Of a stretch of DNA of 64,000 nt, positions 21,672 to 33,191 are shown one piece after another; within the stretch, counting starts at the first letter, position 1; every line of letters starts with the position of its first letter. A model generated the notes under the pieces. It had not been told where the DNA came from. It searched no databases and saw only the letters and a list, made by a program, of their open reading frames with translations. The stretch comes from Fallopia convolvulus. Taxonomy: Eukaryota; Streptophyta; Magnoliopsida; Caryophyllales; Polygonaceae. The DNA is taken from positions 30,961,786 to 31,025,785 of the forward strand of contig OZ024724.1 in the NCBI GenBank assembly GCA_964016875.1. Direction: 5' to 3'. Both the position numbers and the translations under genes were made by a program.

Positions 21672-21980
21672 AAGTCAACTGAAAGTCCAATCCAGGTCAT
21701 TAATAGAGAATTAGATAAAAGACTACCAACAACAAGTGATGGTTTATTTGAAATTGGAATGATTTGAAGTATAGAACCCCTAAATTTAGACCAATATCAA
21801 TATATAAACACCTAAATTAGACTAAGATCCAAGTTCAAACACCTAAATTTAGACCATATCTGAAGTCAACTGAAAATCCCATTCAGGTTATTAACAAAGC
21901 ATTAGATAAAAGACTACCATTAACAACTGATGGTTTAATTGAAATTGGGGTGATTTGAAGGGCAAAACCCCTAAATAGAC
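21672..21980. repeat. Two diverged direct copies of a ~115-bp unit
   Basis: The unit from about 21672 to 21785 (AGTCAACTGAAAGTCCAATC ... AGAACCCCTAAATTTAGACC) recurs at about 21864-21980 with roughly 85% identity by eye. No coding potential is apparent. Confidence 0.6.
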
Positions 21981-22255
21981 CTAATTTGGACTTTTATCAG
22001 CAATCACAATCATATTAGAATCAATAACCCGTTTTAGATGAAACCAAATCAAACAAATTGAGTCAGTAATCTAAGCTCACAAACGTTGACTACAATTCAC
22101 AAACCCGAAGTAGCAGTTCCGGCAACACTAGTGAGCATATACCTCTCACGCAACTCGCCGACGGAGCCAATTTTGGAATTTGGATCTACCATGTGGAGTT
22201 TTTTTTTTAACTGATTAAGTCGTGCCTTTTACATTTGCTGGTCCTCCGGAATTCA
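21981..22255. other. Flank left of the SIRE insertion
   Basis: No confirmed gene. On the minus strand a start codon at 22192 opens a short frame (MVDPNSKIGSVGELRER) that could end in a GT donor at 22142. This is far too short to call. Confidence 0.35.
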
Positions 22256-22260
22256 AAACT
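22256..22260. repeat. Target-site duplication AAACT (left) of the SIRE element
   Basis: AAACT directly precedes the LTR start TGTTGGGACG and recurs at 55559-55563 after the LTR end at 55558. It links two ends 33 kb apart to one insertion. Confidence 0.75.
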
Positions 22261-23321
22261 TGTTGGGACGTTGTTGGGACCTCTGGTTCTAAACAACGGA
22301 TCAACGATGCCATTCTCCGAGTTTTGATAATGATAAACACCATGAGGAACTAATGAGGTTTGTTCAAGTATTTCTAAGGAATGCAGGTACAACCAAGAAC
22401 TCTCATGAATGACCAAAAGTCACAGAAAGCTTACAATGCAGAGTTTCCATCAAGGGAACTCTGAAGAGGAAAGTTCCCATGCAGTGGGAACTCCCAGGAA
22501 TGATCAAGAGAACACAAGCTTACAACGATGAAGAGTTTCCATCAAGGGAACTCTAAACAAGACAGTTCCCATGACTTGGGAACTCACATGTGAGGACAAC
22601 GACCGTTCAGCGCAGATCGCGGGATTCTGTCTTGGACAACCCGAAGGAACAATCTGAGGATCAGACTGTCACGCTTGATCCAACGGTCTGATTGATTCAA
22701 GAAGTTGACCTAGTTCAAACCAAAGTCACATGTGAAGAAAGTACAACTTGGGCATCAAGCAAAGGGCATTTTGGACACAGTTGAAAGATGCGACTGCCCA
22801 ATCTCACTTGGACTATAAAGCCAAATGAATAGTACTCGGATTGAGTACTTCTCCCAGAACTCACAAACACCCACATCAGAGAAAAGAAAGAAAAAGAAGA
22901 GAAGTCCCCGCCGGCGAGTGTGTGATCTCGACGACGGTGAAGCCGAAGTTCCCAGGGGCAAGGGAAATGAGAAGTCGGTGTAAGGTTTGAGTTATTTGTA
23001 ATTTGCTGTTGTGAGCTTAGGAACTCAGTTGAGAGGATTTACTAGTGTTGCTAGAGTTAGGAAGAACTCGTAGGAACAGAGAAGTGTGAATCCGGCTGTT
23101 GTAACTAAGGAACAAAACAATCAATATAAGTAAGTCATTCAAAATCCTCCAAGCGGAGGTAGAGGTTTACCCATACAACTAGTTGGTTGTAGTGGGGTTC
23201 CTCTATAAAGGAACTGCATTCTTTACTGCTTTTAATACTTGCGCTTAATTTACTTCCGCTGCCTTGGGAACAGCTTAACAACCAGTTCCCAAGCTCTTTG
23301 CTAACGGTTTACAATCCAACA
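22261..23321 (+). repeat. 5' LTR of the SIRE element
   Basis: 1061 bp from TGTTGGGACG to CAATCCAACA. A TATAAAG at 22814-22820 is a good promoter candidate. In the U3 part an ~85-bp unit is duplicated (from about 22427 and 22513), each copy with AGTTTCCATCAAGGGAACTC. The GTTCCC/GGGAAC words within each unit can pair as small hairpins. Confidence 0.85.
22814..22820 (+). promoter_or_regulatory. TATA box of the SIRE LTR
   Basis: TATAAAG in CTTGGACTATAAAGCCAAAT, with the GGGAAC-rich duplicated region just upstream. A second CTATAAAGG lies near 23204. Confidence 0.5.
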
Positions 23322-23322
23322 G

Positions 23323-23335
23323 TTGGTATCAGAGC
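23323..23335 (+). promoter_or_regulatory. tRNA-Met-type primer-binding site
   Basis: TTGGTATCAGAGC starts just after the LTR end and is complementary to the 3' end of initiator tRNA-Met, the usual primer for plant copia elements. Confidence 0.88.
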
Positions 23336-23374
23336 AGGTTTCCTCTAGATTTGTGTTAGCATCGCAGGTATCAA

Positions 23375-25315
23375 ATGGCTCAGGAACTTACTCAGGTGGG
23401 GAACAACACTAGTAAGCCGCCAAGGCTTATTACAGGAAGATTCGAAAGCTGGCAACGCGACATGAAGGATTGGATGCGTGGCCAAGACTACCAAGCCTGG
23501 TGTGTTATCGAGAGAGGCAACTTCGAAATTGACCCAGCTATAGTCAACGACCTCACCAAATGGGGACCCAACGAATACAAGTGTATGGAGGCAAACTACA
23601 AGGGCAAACAGTACCTGAAGAGATCCATGTGCGTACAAGACTGTGACAGGGTAGCAAATCTTGACACATCTAAGGAAATGTGGGAAGCCATCCAACAAAT
23701 GCACGTTGGGAACTCAGATCTCCGAGAAGATCTTCAGATGAATGCAAAAAGGGAGTTCTACAACTTCCAAATGGAGATGGGAGAGTCTGTCGATAGCTAC
23801 CAGTCCCGATTTGAAGGACTTTGCACCAAAATGGAAGGCTTGGGGATCACCAAAGAAGAAATCACCCATAAGATGAAGGTCCAACAGCTCTTCAACGGAT
23901 TGACTGGAGAATGGGCAAACGAGAGAACAATGTTCAAGGAGAATCCGGAAAATAGAACACTCATGTTCCATCAAGTGTTTGGAAAGCTAGTGGGACACGA
24001 GAAGAGAAAGATCGATGATAAGGAACAGACTCGAGCTCATCGAGGAATCGCACTCAAGATTGAGAAGATGCTCAAATCAACTCAAGAACAACACGAAGAC
24101 TCCGAAGAAGAAGAGGATGAGGAGCTAGTTCTCGTAACTAAGGCTCTTTGGAACTTCTACAATGGGAAGCTCCAAAGGAACAGTGGGAACTGGGGAAAAG
24201 GACAGAGTTCCCAAAGAAAACCCGCAGAGAAGGACCTCTCGGATGTCACATGTTACAAGTGAAACAAGAAAGGACACTTCGCTAAGGAATGCCCACAGGG
24301 AACTGACGGCCGGAAGCAAGGGAAAAAGGCCTACATCTCCACCTGAAGCGATGATGAAGACGAAGATCCCGAGTCATGGGCACTCCCAGACATGTGTGGA
24401 ATGGCCATAGGAGAACCCACTGGGGAACAACCCAGTGAGGTAACCAGTGAAACTGTTCTTGCTTCTTTGAATAACTATGAAAAACCTGAGCTGTTGAAAA
24501 TTCTTTCAAGTCTTGTCAAAGATAACATAAAACTGCAAAACAAGTTGGAAAAACAGGAACACATAAATGCTCAATTAGTTGGTCTTGAACCCTGTCCCAA
24601 CTGCATATCCCTTCTCGAAAAACTCAAGTCCCATGTGTCTCACATCGTAGATCTAGAAAATGAAATCAAAACTCTAGAGAAAGATGAGAGGACCCTCTTG
24701 CAAAACCTGAGTAAGACTCCCGAACATCTTGAAGCTTCTAGTTCCCAAATCAAGTTTGTCCCAGCCAAACACGACATAGGATACAAAACTGAGAGCTCAA
24801 AAAACAGGAAGTCACTCCTGAGTGAACATGAAATCCATGAGTGTAGGGCCTTAGAACTCCAATGTGAGAAACTGAAAAATGCTCATCTTGAGGAGAAAAT
24901 CAGGGTCCTAGAAAGTGGGAAAGGTGGTGAGAAAGATTATTACACTGGGAACACTGGACATAGACTTTATGTCCAAATTGCTAAGGGAAACGGGTCACGG
25001 GTGTACAATAAGGAAACTATGGATAGGAACAGAATCCAGAGACCACACCCAAAGTACTACCTGGGAGAATACTATAAGACGTGCTGGAACTGTGGTGCTC
25101 ATGGGCACTACAAGGAAGCATGTCCCAAGAAGAGAACCCAAACCCTTAGAAACCGTGAGTTCCTAAACAAACAAAAACATCATGCTAATCACCAAAGGAA
25201 CTCCAACTCTCAAACCTCTCATGATATCAACATCGCTGACTATGTTTTAAATGAGAATATTTTCCCTTGCAAGGGACCGGGCAAGAGTCATCCTGCGTGG
25301 GTCTCAAAACACTAA
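23375..25315 (+). pseudogene. gag: SIRE gag, interrupted by two stop codons
   Basis: The frame begins MAQELTQVGNN and reads through a UBN2-type copia gag domain (about residues 20-230, WEAIQQMHVG, YQSRFEGLCTKMEGLG, QQLFNGLTGEWANE). The first zinc knuckle reads CYK-stop-NKKGHFAKEC: TGA at 24260-24262 replaces the second Cys. A further TGA lies near 24345. The same frame then continues through a coiled-coil-rich segment (about 24392-24900, KLQNKLEKQEHINAQ, ENEIKTLEKDERTLLQ) to a second, intact knuckle CWNCGAHGHYKEAC (about 25082-25123) and ends at 25315. Gag would form the particle. With the knuckle stop only a truncated product is possible. Confidence 0.82.
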
Positions 25316-25328
25316 CTTTACCTTGTAG

Positions 25329-26129
25329 GTGGCAGTGAGAGGGAACAATGCATGGTTCATAGATAGTGGATGCTCGAACCATATGACCGGAAACAAAGAT
25401 ATCCTCATCTCACTCCACACTCATGTCGAAGGAGGCCACGTCTCATTTGGCAATAAAAACAAGGGAGAAGTAATTGGAAAAGGAGAAGTGTTGCTAAATA
25501 GATCAATCAAAATCAGCAATGTCAATCTGGTGAAAGATCTGGGATACAACCTCTTAAGTGTTGCCCAAATGTGTGATCAAGGGAAAAACGTTGTCACCTT
25601 CGACTCAGACGAATGCCTAGTCATCAACAAAAAGACCAACAAAGTGATTCTGAGAGGAAGAAGGCACAACAATGTTTATGTAGTAGATACAAAATTTGAA
25701 CCACCAATGAAGCTGTGTCTTGCGAGTTCCCACGATGATACGGAACTCTGGCACCGAAGACTGGGACATGCAGGTGTCAATCAAATCCTGAAGCTCTATC
25801 TACAGGATCTGGTCATTGGTCTTCCTCGAATCAATCTCGAAGGAGTCCAAATGTGTGAGGCATGCGTTCGAGTGAAACAGACTAGGAACTCCTTCAAACC
25901 CAAAAAGGTGGTGAGCACAACTAGGCCTTTAGAGATAATTCACATGGATCTCTGTGGTCCCATGCGAACAACCAACTATGGTCGAAAAAGGTACATGTAC
26001 GTCTTAATTGATGATTTTTCTAGATTCACCTGTGTTATTTTCTTGAAGGCAAAATCACAAGCTTTTGTTCAAACTGGTCAAACAAGGGAAGGGAACTCTG
26101 TTCAAACTGGTCAAACAAGAAGACGATGA
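25329..26129 (+). pseudogene. pol: SIRE protease and 5' part of integrase (truncated)
   Basis: The protease reads AWFIDSGCSNHMTG with the catalytic D-S-G intact. It is followed by the integrase zinc-binding region (ELWHRRLGHAG ... CEACVRVKQTRNSF) and the start of the catalytic core, whose first Asp is in IIHMDLCGP. The core then stops at about 26060 (FLKAKSQAF) and runs into a repeated VQTGQTR phrase. The second Asp and the Glu of the D,D-35-E triad are missing, so integrase cannot work. This frame differs from that of gag and is preceded by TAG at 25326-25328. Confidence 0.82.
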
Positions 26130-27419
26130 TGATGACGATGATGAGCCAAGGAAAAGGGATGAAGACTATCCAAGTGCAAGTAACATCCCACAACCAGGGA
26201 ACAACGACGGAGATCCAACTCTCATTGATCAAATCTCCCTCGAGGTTCCCTCCTCAGAAGAACTACAAGACACCTCCAACTCTCTTGTTCCCCAAGACAA
26301 TACCCTGCCAGAATCAAGTGTTCAGGGGAACAAAGAGGGAACCTGCCAGAAATCTCTGAAGAAACACAAAATGAAGAAGCTGAAGACGAGTGTTCCCATG
26401 ACAAAGAAGCATCTATTGAAGATGACACAAGTGCAAGGGAACCCACTCATATAAGAAACTTTTAACAAAGGAAGGACCATCCCATTGAGAACATCATCTC
26501 CCCTTATGATAAAGGTGTACAAACTCGTTCCTCTCTCAATAATTTTTGTGCTTTTAACGCGTTTGTTTCAATCGTGGAACCCAAAAATATCAAAGAAGCT
26601 TTGAAGGACCCAGATTGGATCCAAGCCATGCAAGAGGAGCTCCACCAATTCGAGAGGAACAAAGTTTAGAAGCTAGTTCCTAGGCCCAAGAACAAGAACA
26701 TCATAGGAACTCGATGGGTCTTTAGAAACAAGCTCGATGATACTGGGGTTGTAGCAAGGAACAAGGCTAGACTGGTGGCACAAGGCTACAGGCAAGAGGA
26801 AGGAATCGATTACGTTGAGACCTTCACACCGGTTGCCAGGATCGAGACCATCAGACTCTTAATTGCCTATGCTGCTCACAAGGGATTCAAACTTTATCAA
26901 ATGGATGTGAAAACAGCCTTCCTCAATGAACATCTCAAGGAAGAAGTATATGTGGCCCAACCACCAGGATTCGAAGATGAGAAGCTACCCAACCATGTCT
27001 ACTTCCTGGAGAGGGCCCTCTACGGACTCAAAAAAGCTCCCCGAGCTTGGTATGACAGGTTTGCTCAATTCCTCTTGTCCCATGGATACCTTAGAGGTTT
27101 CATAGATAAGATTTTATTTTTAAAGAAAGAGTCTAAAGACATTTTGATTGTGCAAGTATATGTTAATGACATTGTTTTTGGAGCAACTAACGAAACTCTT
27201 GTAGAGAAATTTAAGGACCTCATGAACAGTGAGTTTGAGATGAGTCTCATTGGGGAACTCACGTTCTTCTTGGGGCTTCAAATATCTCAAACCAAGGAGG
27301 GAACAAAGATTCATCAACAGAAATACATCAAGGAAATGCTCATGAAGTATGGGATGGATGGAACACTCCAAGCCCATCGGCACCCCCATCTCTCCAAATT
27401 CAAGGCTCAATGCGGATGA
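26130..27419 (+). pseudogene. pol: SIRE linker and reverse transcriptase with YVND active site
   Basis: An acidic linker (poly-Asp near 26127-26150, then KKHKMKKLK) leads to a copia RT. Family motifs are EALKDPDWIQAMQEE, IIGTRWVFRNKLDD, ARLVAQGYRQEEGIDY, QMDVKTAFLN and RALYGLKKAPRAWYDR. A TAG near 26667 replaces the conserved Trp in NKVWKLVPRP. The catalytic box, YVDDI in relatives, reads YVNDI at about 27164-27178 (AAT for GAT), removing an essential metal-binding Asp. A single-base frameshift near 27360 separates the RT from the RNase H part. Confidence 0.85.
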
Positions 27420-28107
27420 AACAAGTATAAGTGTGGACCAAAGTAACTATCGAGGTATGATTGGGTCCCTTCTCTACCTAACAGCTAGTAGACCGGATAT
27501 GATGTTCTTCGTATGCCTTTGTGCTCGTTTTCAAGCTAACCCTATGGAATCACACCTGAAAGAGGTGAAAAGGATTTTCAGGTACCTCAAAGGGAACGAT
27601 AACTTGTGCCTCTGGTATCCAAGGAACAGTTCCCTTGAGCTCATTGCATACACAAATGCGGATTTTGCAGGGCACCTGGTTGATAGAAAGAGCACATCAG
27701 GAATGGCCCAGTTCCTAGGGTCATGCTTAGTTTCATGGGGATCTAAAAAGAAAAACCCAGTGGCACTCTCCACAGCTGAAGCAGAATATGTGGCTGCCGC
27801 ATCTTGTTGTTCCCAAGTTCTATGGCTTAAGTCATAACTCCAGGATTACGGTATGTCTTTTGGCCCAGTTCCCATACTTTGTGATAATACTAGTGCCATA
27901 AACATTTCCAAAAATCCTGTGCATCATTGTAGAACTAAGCATATAGATATAAGGCATCACTTTCTACGTGACAATGTTGAAAGTGGGAACATCTCGATGG
28001 AACACTGTAGAACTGAAGAGCAAATTGCGGACATTCTCACCAAAGCTTTAGACAGACGTCCCTACCAGCGTTTTCGAATGCTTCTAGGGATGATAACTAT
28101 AAACTAA
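27349..28107 (+). pseudogene. pol: SIRE RNase H region
   Basis: SKPIGTPISPNSRL and SNYRGMIGSLLYLTASRPD lead into RNase H (VDRKSTSGMAQFLGSCLVSW, ALSTAEAEYVAAASC, PIHHCRTKHIDIRHHFLRD-like end). The first catalytic Asp, usually in Y-S-D-A-D, is Asn here (YTNADFAG). A TAA near 27835 replaces Gln in WLKSQLQ. The frame ends GMITIN at 28107. The fold is recognisable but the domain should be inactive. Confidence 0.82.
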
Positions 28108-28866
28108 ACAAGTCCCTGTTTGTCTCTCTCTCAATGCCTGGCTAGTTTATCTAAGAATGCATGATAGGGAACTTGGATTTATTGCTTTCACTATGCCATG
28201 ATTACTAGTCTAAAGATAAATGTGTACAAGGGAACTTTATTTCTTTCGGCCCTACATGATCAACCAGAGTTCCCTTTATCCCACCTTACAAGCCACTATG
28301 ACGGTTGATCATATAACCTACCCTAAGCTAGGGACCAGGCAAACGCTTCTCATGAGCCAAAATGTTTACTCCTTTATCGAGTCGTAAATTGTCTGGTTCC
28401 CTTTGAGTTCCCTAGCCCCACAAAAGGATGAGTGTGAAGTTCCCTTAACCACTTCACTCTCCCTGACCTTAATAAGATCATGGGAACTGATACATACTAG
28501 CAAGGGAATGCTGACTCATCGACGAAGAAGAACCGTCACTTGGGAAGCGGACTTTTGTGTCAGAGGCTCTGAAGCGTTAAGGGCCAAGTATTCAAATTTT
28601 GAAAGGACTTCCCTAGAGATCGTGACGCGTGTCAAGAGGCGTGTTGCGGAAGTTGAAACGATGCCCCACGTTCATTGGGCAACGGTTATCGATTTTTTTT
28701 CACTTCCCTTTCTACCCTTCGCCCCTCTCTCCTTAAAACCTTCATTTGCCATTTTTGGGCTCTTATTCCGTCTTCAACCTCTGTCTTTCATCATCCCCAC
28801 ATCCCTTTCACTCTCTTTTTCGAGAAACCTCCAAAACCTTCTCTCTTCCCCAAACTCTTCCAAAAA
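28108..28866 (+). other. SIRE spacer between pol and env-like ORF, dense in GGGAAC/GTTCCC
   Basis: No gene is supported. Seven GGGAAC or GTTCCC words lie between 28168 and 28487. Open frames across 28403-28945 are not conserved-looking and overlap the start of the env-like frame in another phase. Confidence 0.55.
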
Positions 28867-31247
28867 ATGGCCACACCACACACTTTCGCCCAGATTAAAG
28901 CCTGGGTTCTGGCAAATCTCAGAATTCTCTTCGTCTCGCAACTAAACGAGATTGAGAAAGAGCAAGACCCAATAATGAAGGACGTCCTCATCCAAGGGCT
29001 CTACAACCAAGTAAGCCCTTTCTTGCCACCTCCTCCTCCGGCCGACGACACTCTGGCCTGGACATCCTCCTCCGCCCACTCCTCTGAATCCCTTCCTCCT
29101 CCCTCAACCACCAACACCTCCTCCGGAATTGTCATTGTTGACACTTTCGGAGATGCTCGTCCCTCCATCAACGAGAAACCCAGAAAATTCAAACACCACC
29201 ATTCATCCAAAAAGCGCCACTCCTCCAAAGACCCCTCAAAATCCAAAAAATCCAAACATTCTAAAGATCCCTCCAAATCCAAAAAACGCAAACACACTGA
29301 GGTCTCTGAATTTTCGGAGCCCAGAAAGAAATCCTTCTTCACCATTAACGATTACTTGAACTGCTCCAAGGACAGTTCCTGTGTCGCCAAACCCCCCTTT
29401 ATCTTTCATTCGGACTCTGGGACCTCCCAATCCCAAAGCCAACTCACCTCTTCTTCCCTCCCTCTTCCCATAAGTGAGGGACCTCCCAAGCCACTTCCCT
29501 TGAAACAAAAGACTCCTCCACCACCTCCTTCTGTTCCCACAACAAAGGGAACTCCCCTTCCACCACTCCCCTCTGTTCCCACAACAACGGGAACTCCAAC
29601 TCCAGCTCCACCTCACAAAACTCCTTCCCCTCCTTCCTCACCAAAACACACATCTATCTCTCCCACTCCTACCTCGGGGATCTCTACTCCCCAGGTTACC
29701 AAATCCACTCCTCCTCCCCCTTCTACACAACTCTCTACTCCCCTTTCTTCTTCTCTTCCTTCTTCCACCACATCCCCCACCACCACAAAACTCCCCACTC
29801 CCTCTCCCTCCAAAACTGTCGTCGTCCTTACTTCGGACGACGATGATCTTCCCGTCTCCGTCGTCATTGGAAAAATGATCAAGGACTCTCCTCCTCTCAT
29901 CATGGGAACTGTCGAGGAGGAGGCCCTGCTCAAGGATGTCGAGGATGAGCTCAACCGGGTCCCCACTGAAGCGCCAACCGACCAAGGGAACAAGTCCCAA
30001 GAAAAAGTGCCCCCTGAAGAGCCCACGGAGAAAAGGGACCCAACACCAGCTGGTGGTGCTGGGGCAACTACAAGTCATCCCGAAGATGACGCGGAGGGCT
30101 CAAGCTCGAGCTCCTCCAAGGAAGAAGGGACCTCCAATGATGAGGTCGAAGAAGAAGAAGAAGAGGCTCCAGCTGCTAAGGAGCGAGCATAGATCCCAAC
30201 ACCTGGACACCAAATGGTGGTGTCCACGGGTTCCCAATAGCCAAGGGAACGCGTGCTAATGATTGAAGCGGCTGCATCCCCTCAGCAAAAAGGACCTCGC
30301 ACGGTCTCTAGGGGGAACACTTCTAAGAGCACCACCAAGAAGGGGAAGGGATCCTCTTCAACAAGGCACCCTGTGGACGAACGCCGGAAGCTCCTTCCTC
30401 CACTTATCATTTCTGAAGAAGTTCTCAACGACAACGATCTAGGGGAACTGTGGGACCTGATCAAGGCCCAGGGCTGGGAGAACCTCTGCAAGGAAACTGT
30501 GAGTGTAGATCCCTCACAAGTGCGTCAGTTCTACAATAACTTTATCATCACCAATGACTGCACTCAGGGCACTCTCTCCCACGAAGGCGACGAGTTTATA
30601 TTTACTACGTCCACAATCCGCCTTCAGCTCCAGGTCCCAGTTCAAGGACTCAACGAGTTTCTCAACAAGCTCTAGGGCGACTTCAACATCGCCGAGGTGT
30701 ATAACACTATATTTGAGGGTCGAGTTCCCACTAAAGTGCCCTCGACTCATCATCTGTCCCTGGTCGCCAAGCTTGCTCACCAATTCATCATCAATGTGGT
30801 GATCCCTCGCCAAGAGAAGCGTCTGGTCGTCAATATCCCCGATGCCATCATCCTCTATCACTTCCTCCTCAAGAAGCCCATCAACCTTCCCAGAATCATA
30901 CTTGGGCATATGGAGAAGTGTATGGCTTCCAATTCCCATTCCCTTCCCTGCTCTGGGCTGATCAAGAAGCTACTACAAAAAGAGGGTCTCTACGACTCCT
31001 CTAAGGAAAAATTGTGCTTGGAAGGGAACTGGACATCTCAGTTGTCCAGAAGATGAGGCACTCTGAGCCTGTAGAGGAAATGGATCAACTGGAATCTGGT
31101 GACGATGGGAACTCTCAAGTTTTGCTCCGCATTGCCAACACTCTCGATCAGATTGCCAGGGACCAAGCAACGTTGTCCAGTGGACAAGAAAAACTCACAC
31201 AAGTCCTGACGCGCCTCTGTGATGCACTGTTCCCCGCAGCCCCATGA
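28867..31247 (+). pseudogene. SIRE env-position ORF (putative plant transposon protein), broken
   Basis: The frame starts MATPHTFAQIKAWVLANLRI in the env-like position that defines SIRE elements. A Pro/Ser/Thr-rich, low-complexity half (about 29020-29850) with Lys/His/Ser-rich repeats (SKKRHSSKDPSKSKKSK) is followed by an acidic segment and a conserved region (ELWDLIKAQGWENLCKETV, VDPSQVRQFYNNF), which I associate with the plant transposon-protein domain also found in Athila ORFs. In-frame stops occur at 30190-30192, shortly after, and near 30675. A frameshift lies near 31015, before a C-terminal piece ending LFPAAP. No signal peptide or clear transmembrane segment is visible, so an envelope function is not supported by sequence. 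Confidence 0.65.
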
Positions 31248-31525
31248 TCTCTCCTTTCTTTTTCCCTCAATCCAAATTTATCCACAAAATTGTACTTGGC
31301 CAGGGGACAAGAAAAACTCACACAAGTTTTGCCCCGCAGCCCCATGTCATAATGGGGAACTTTTCCACCACAAGGGCGCTGACATTTTGTGGAGGACAAT
31401 GTACGATTTTATGATGTGAGGCATCAGCAAAGGGAGACGGATGATGCAGAGTGTTGGAGGACAATGTACGATTTTATGGGGAACTTTTCCCTCAATCCAA
31501 ATTTATCCACAAAATTGTACATGAG
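31181..31525 (+). other. Mosaic breakpoint made of SIRE and Athila fragments
   Basis: Pieces from two unrelated elements alternate. GACAAGAAAAACTCACACAA occurs at about 31183 and 31307, CCCCGCAGCCCCATG at about 31232 and 31333, and CCCTCAATCCAAATTTATCC at about 31265 and 31490. Between them are two blocks identical or nearly so to the 3' end of Athila-B ORF2: 31354-31393 matches 51025-51060, and 31413-31477 matches 50956-51022. The two Athila blocks are in the reverse order here. Confidence 0.7.
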
Positions 31526-33191
31526 CCTTTCAAGCAATCATATGGAACATGTGATAGTCCAAGTTTCTCAACTTGAATCACAATTTTATTAAATCCTAAA
31601 CTAGGAAAGCCAAACATGACTTCAAATATGGTTTTATTGAATTTAAATAAATCAATCAAATGCCTTATGGTAGGCGCGACTCATGAGCCAACCGTGTGCA
31701 CATCGACGCCATGCGTCGAACACTACACCGATGCCAAGGCTCGGTTTCAACCAGCCTCGGCGCGCCTTGCACACCCCATCGTGCCATGGTTATGGTGTCG
31801 CCCAACCATGGTGCGCCTTTGCGCATGCCAACTGTGCCGAGGTTCAAATCCACGCACCGTGTCGCCAAGTACCGAGTGCCACGCACAAGGTTAGCGACAC
31901 GTCGGGACCGTGCGTTCCTTGCCTTGCCTCGCATCCCTGGCCTCGCCATGTGCCAAGTGCTTAGACTCGGCGCGCCTAGGCATGTTAGATCCTGAGGTCG
32001 TGCCAAGGATTAGGCCAATGCGTTGCATTGATGCAACACCTCCCCATGCGACGACCATCGTCTAGTGCTATGCACCGAGGGGTTCTAGGCAACGGCCCAA
32101 CTAGGGCGTGCCTACGATGCTCCATGGGATCCAACCACGAGCTCTTAGCGCTTCGAGGATCGATTTCGAGTCACGACACCAACCGGCGCGCCTATGGCCT
32201 AGCCAAGGCGTGTCTAGGTTCTAATCCTAGACATCTTATGCGCCGATCCCATTCTTTTTGCAAAGCAATTCCTATTGACATTTCCATGTCTTTATCATGG
32301 CAAAATAACATGCTAACATTCATTCTTGTCAACATCAAACCACATTTATAATTTAGACAAGTCATTTAATTTTAGGATTCAACCATATGATAAAACGGTC
32401 TAGACATGAACATTTTGTCATGCCAAAGTATCAAAACTCCATTTGACACTTTCCAAGCCTTGTCAAACATATTTGACTTAGCCATGAGAGATCTCACTCT
32501 CATACAACCATTGCTCTCTACAAGTATACCACAAGTCTCAATCTAAAACAATCAAGACTTCCTTGTTTCCCTTTTCCATAAGAAGCATGAATTTTATGAA
32601 ATCACTTAGTGAATTTCCACATGCATCTTATCAAGAGACTCTTACCATCTCTTCTATGTGTTTTTTAGTGCATACATGGCCAACATGTGCATGCCCTTTC
32701 ACGTGGGAGGCAATCCAGTAGACCCTTACATTAGTAGACCCGAAGGTAATCTAATTACTATAGTAGACCCGAAGGTAGTCTAGAGCATGAGTCGTCCCAA
32801 TCAAGGAGTGGTCGACTCAAGGATAATCTGGTTTAGATCATCCAAAATGAATGAACCTATAATCAACCTTTTAAAGTCGATCTCAAGAATTAGACTTTAG
32901 TCCTTTTCTTGCACACATGTCGTTAAGATTAACATTGAATCAAACCATAGTTTATTTCAAATATAAACATTCCATGATCTTTTATTACGATCAATCAATA
33001 CACACTAGAGCCCTTTATTCAAGGCATATAAACACACACATAGTTCATAGCACACATCTAATGCTGAGTACATACACACACGTACATCAATAGGAAATAA
33101 TTACAAGTATAAAATCAGCCTTGGCGTCTTACGCCACAAAGAGAACAATACACCGGTTTCTTTGGCCTTTGGTCCCCATAGACCACTTGCC
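31526..33191 (-). mobile_element. Z-type element, left copy continuation (GC-rich then AT-rich)
   Basis: This is the continuation, on the minus strand, of the long repeat at 33192-35548, beyond the point where its partner at 52753-55108 is cut off. It holds GGCGCGCC at 31759, 31969 and 32185, a GC-rich stretch at 31670-32260, and a phrase TAGTAGACCCGAAGGTA repeated near 32735 and 32760. An AATAAA-type signal lies near 33020 on the minus strand. No recognisable protein domain is present. Whether it is LTR or internal region cannot be decided. Confidence 0.45.

Noticed and set aside
22143..22192. Possible first exon on the minus strand (MVDPNSKIGSVGELRER then GT)
   Set aside because: Only 50 bp, and no further exon could be found downstream on that strand.
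29001..30078. Minus-strand frames of 114-146 codons rich in Gly/Arg/Ser
   Set aside because: Shadows of the proline/serine-rich half of the SIRE env-position frame.
30253..31247. Separate host genes in the 30-31 kb frames
   Set aside because: Frames are in phase with the SIRE env-position ORF and interrupted by stops. Together they form one decayed retroelement gene.
31616..32351. Several overlapping frames of 92-113 codons on both strands
   Set aside because: GC-rich repeat DNA of the Z unit with few stops. No frame is conserved or domain-bearing.
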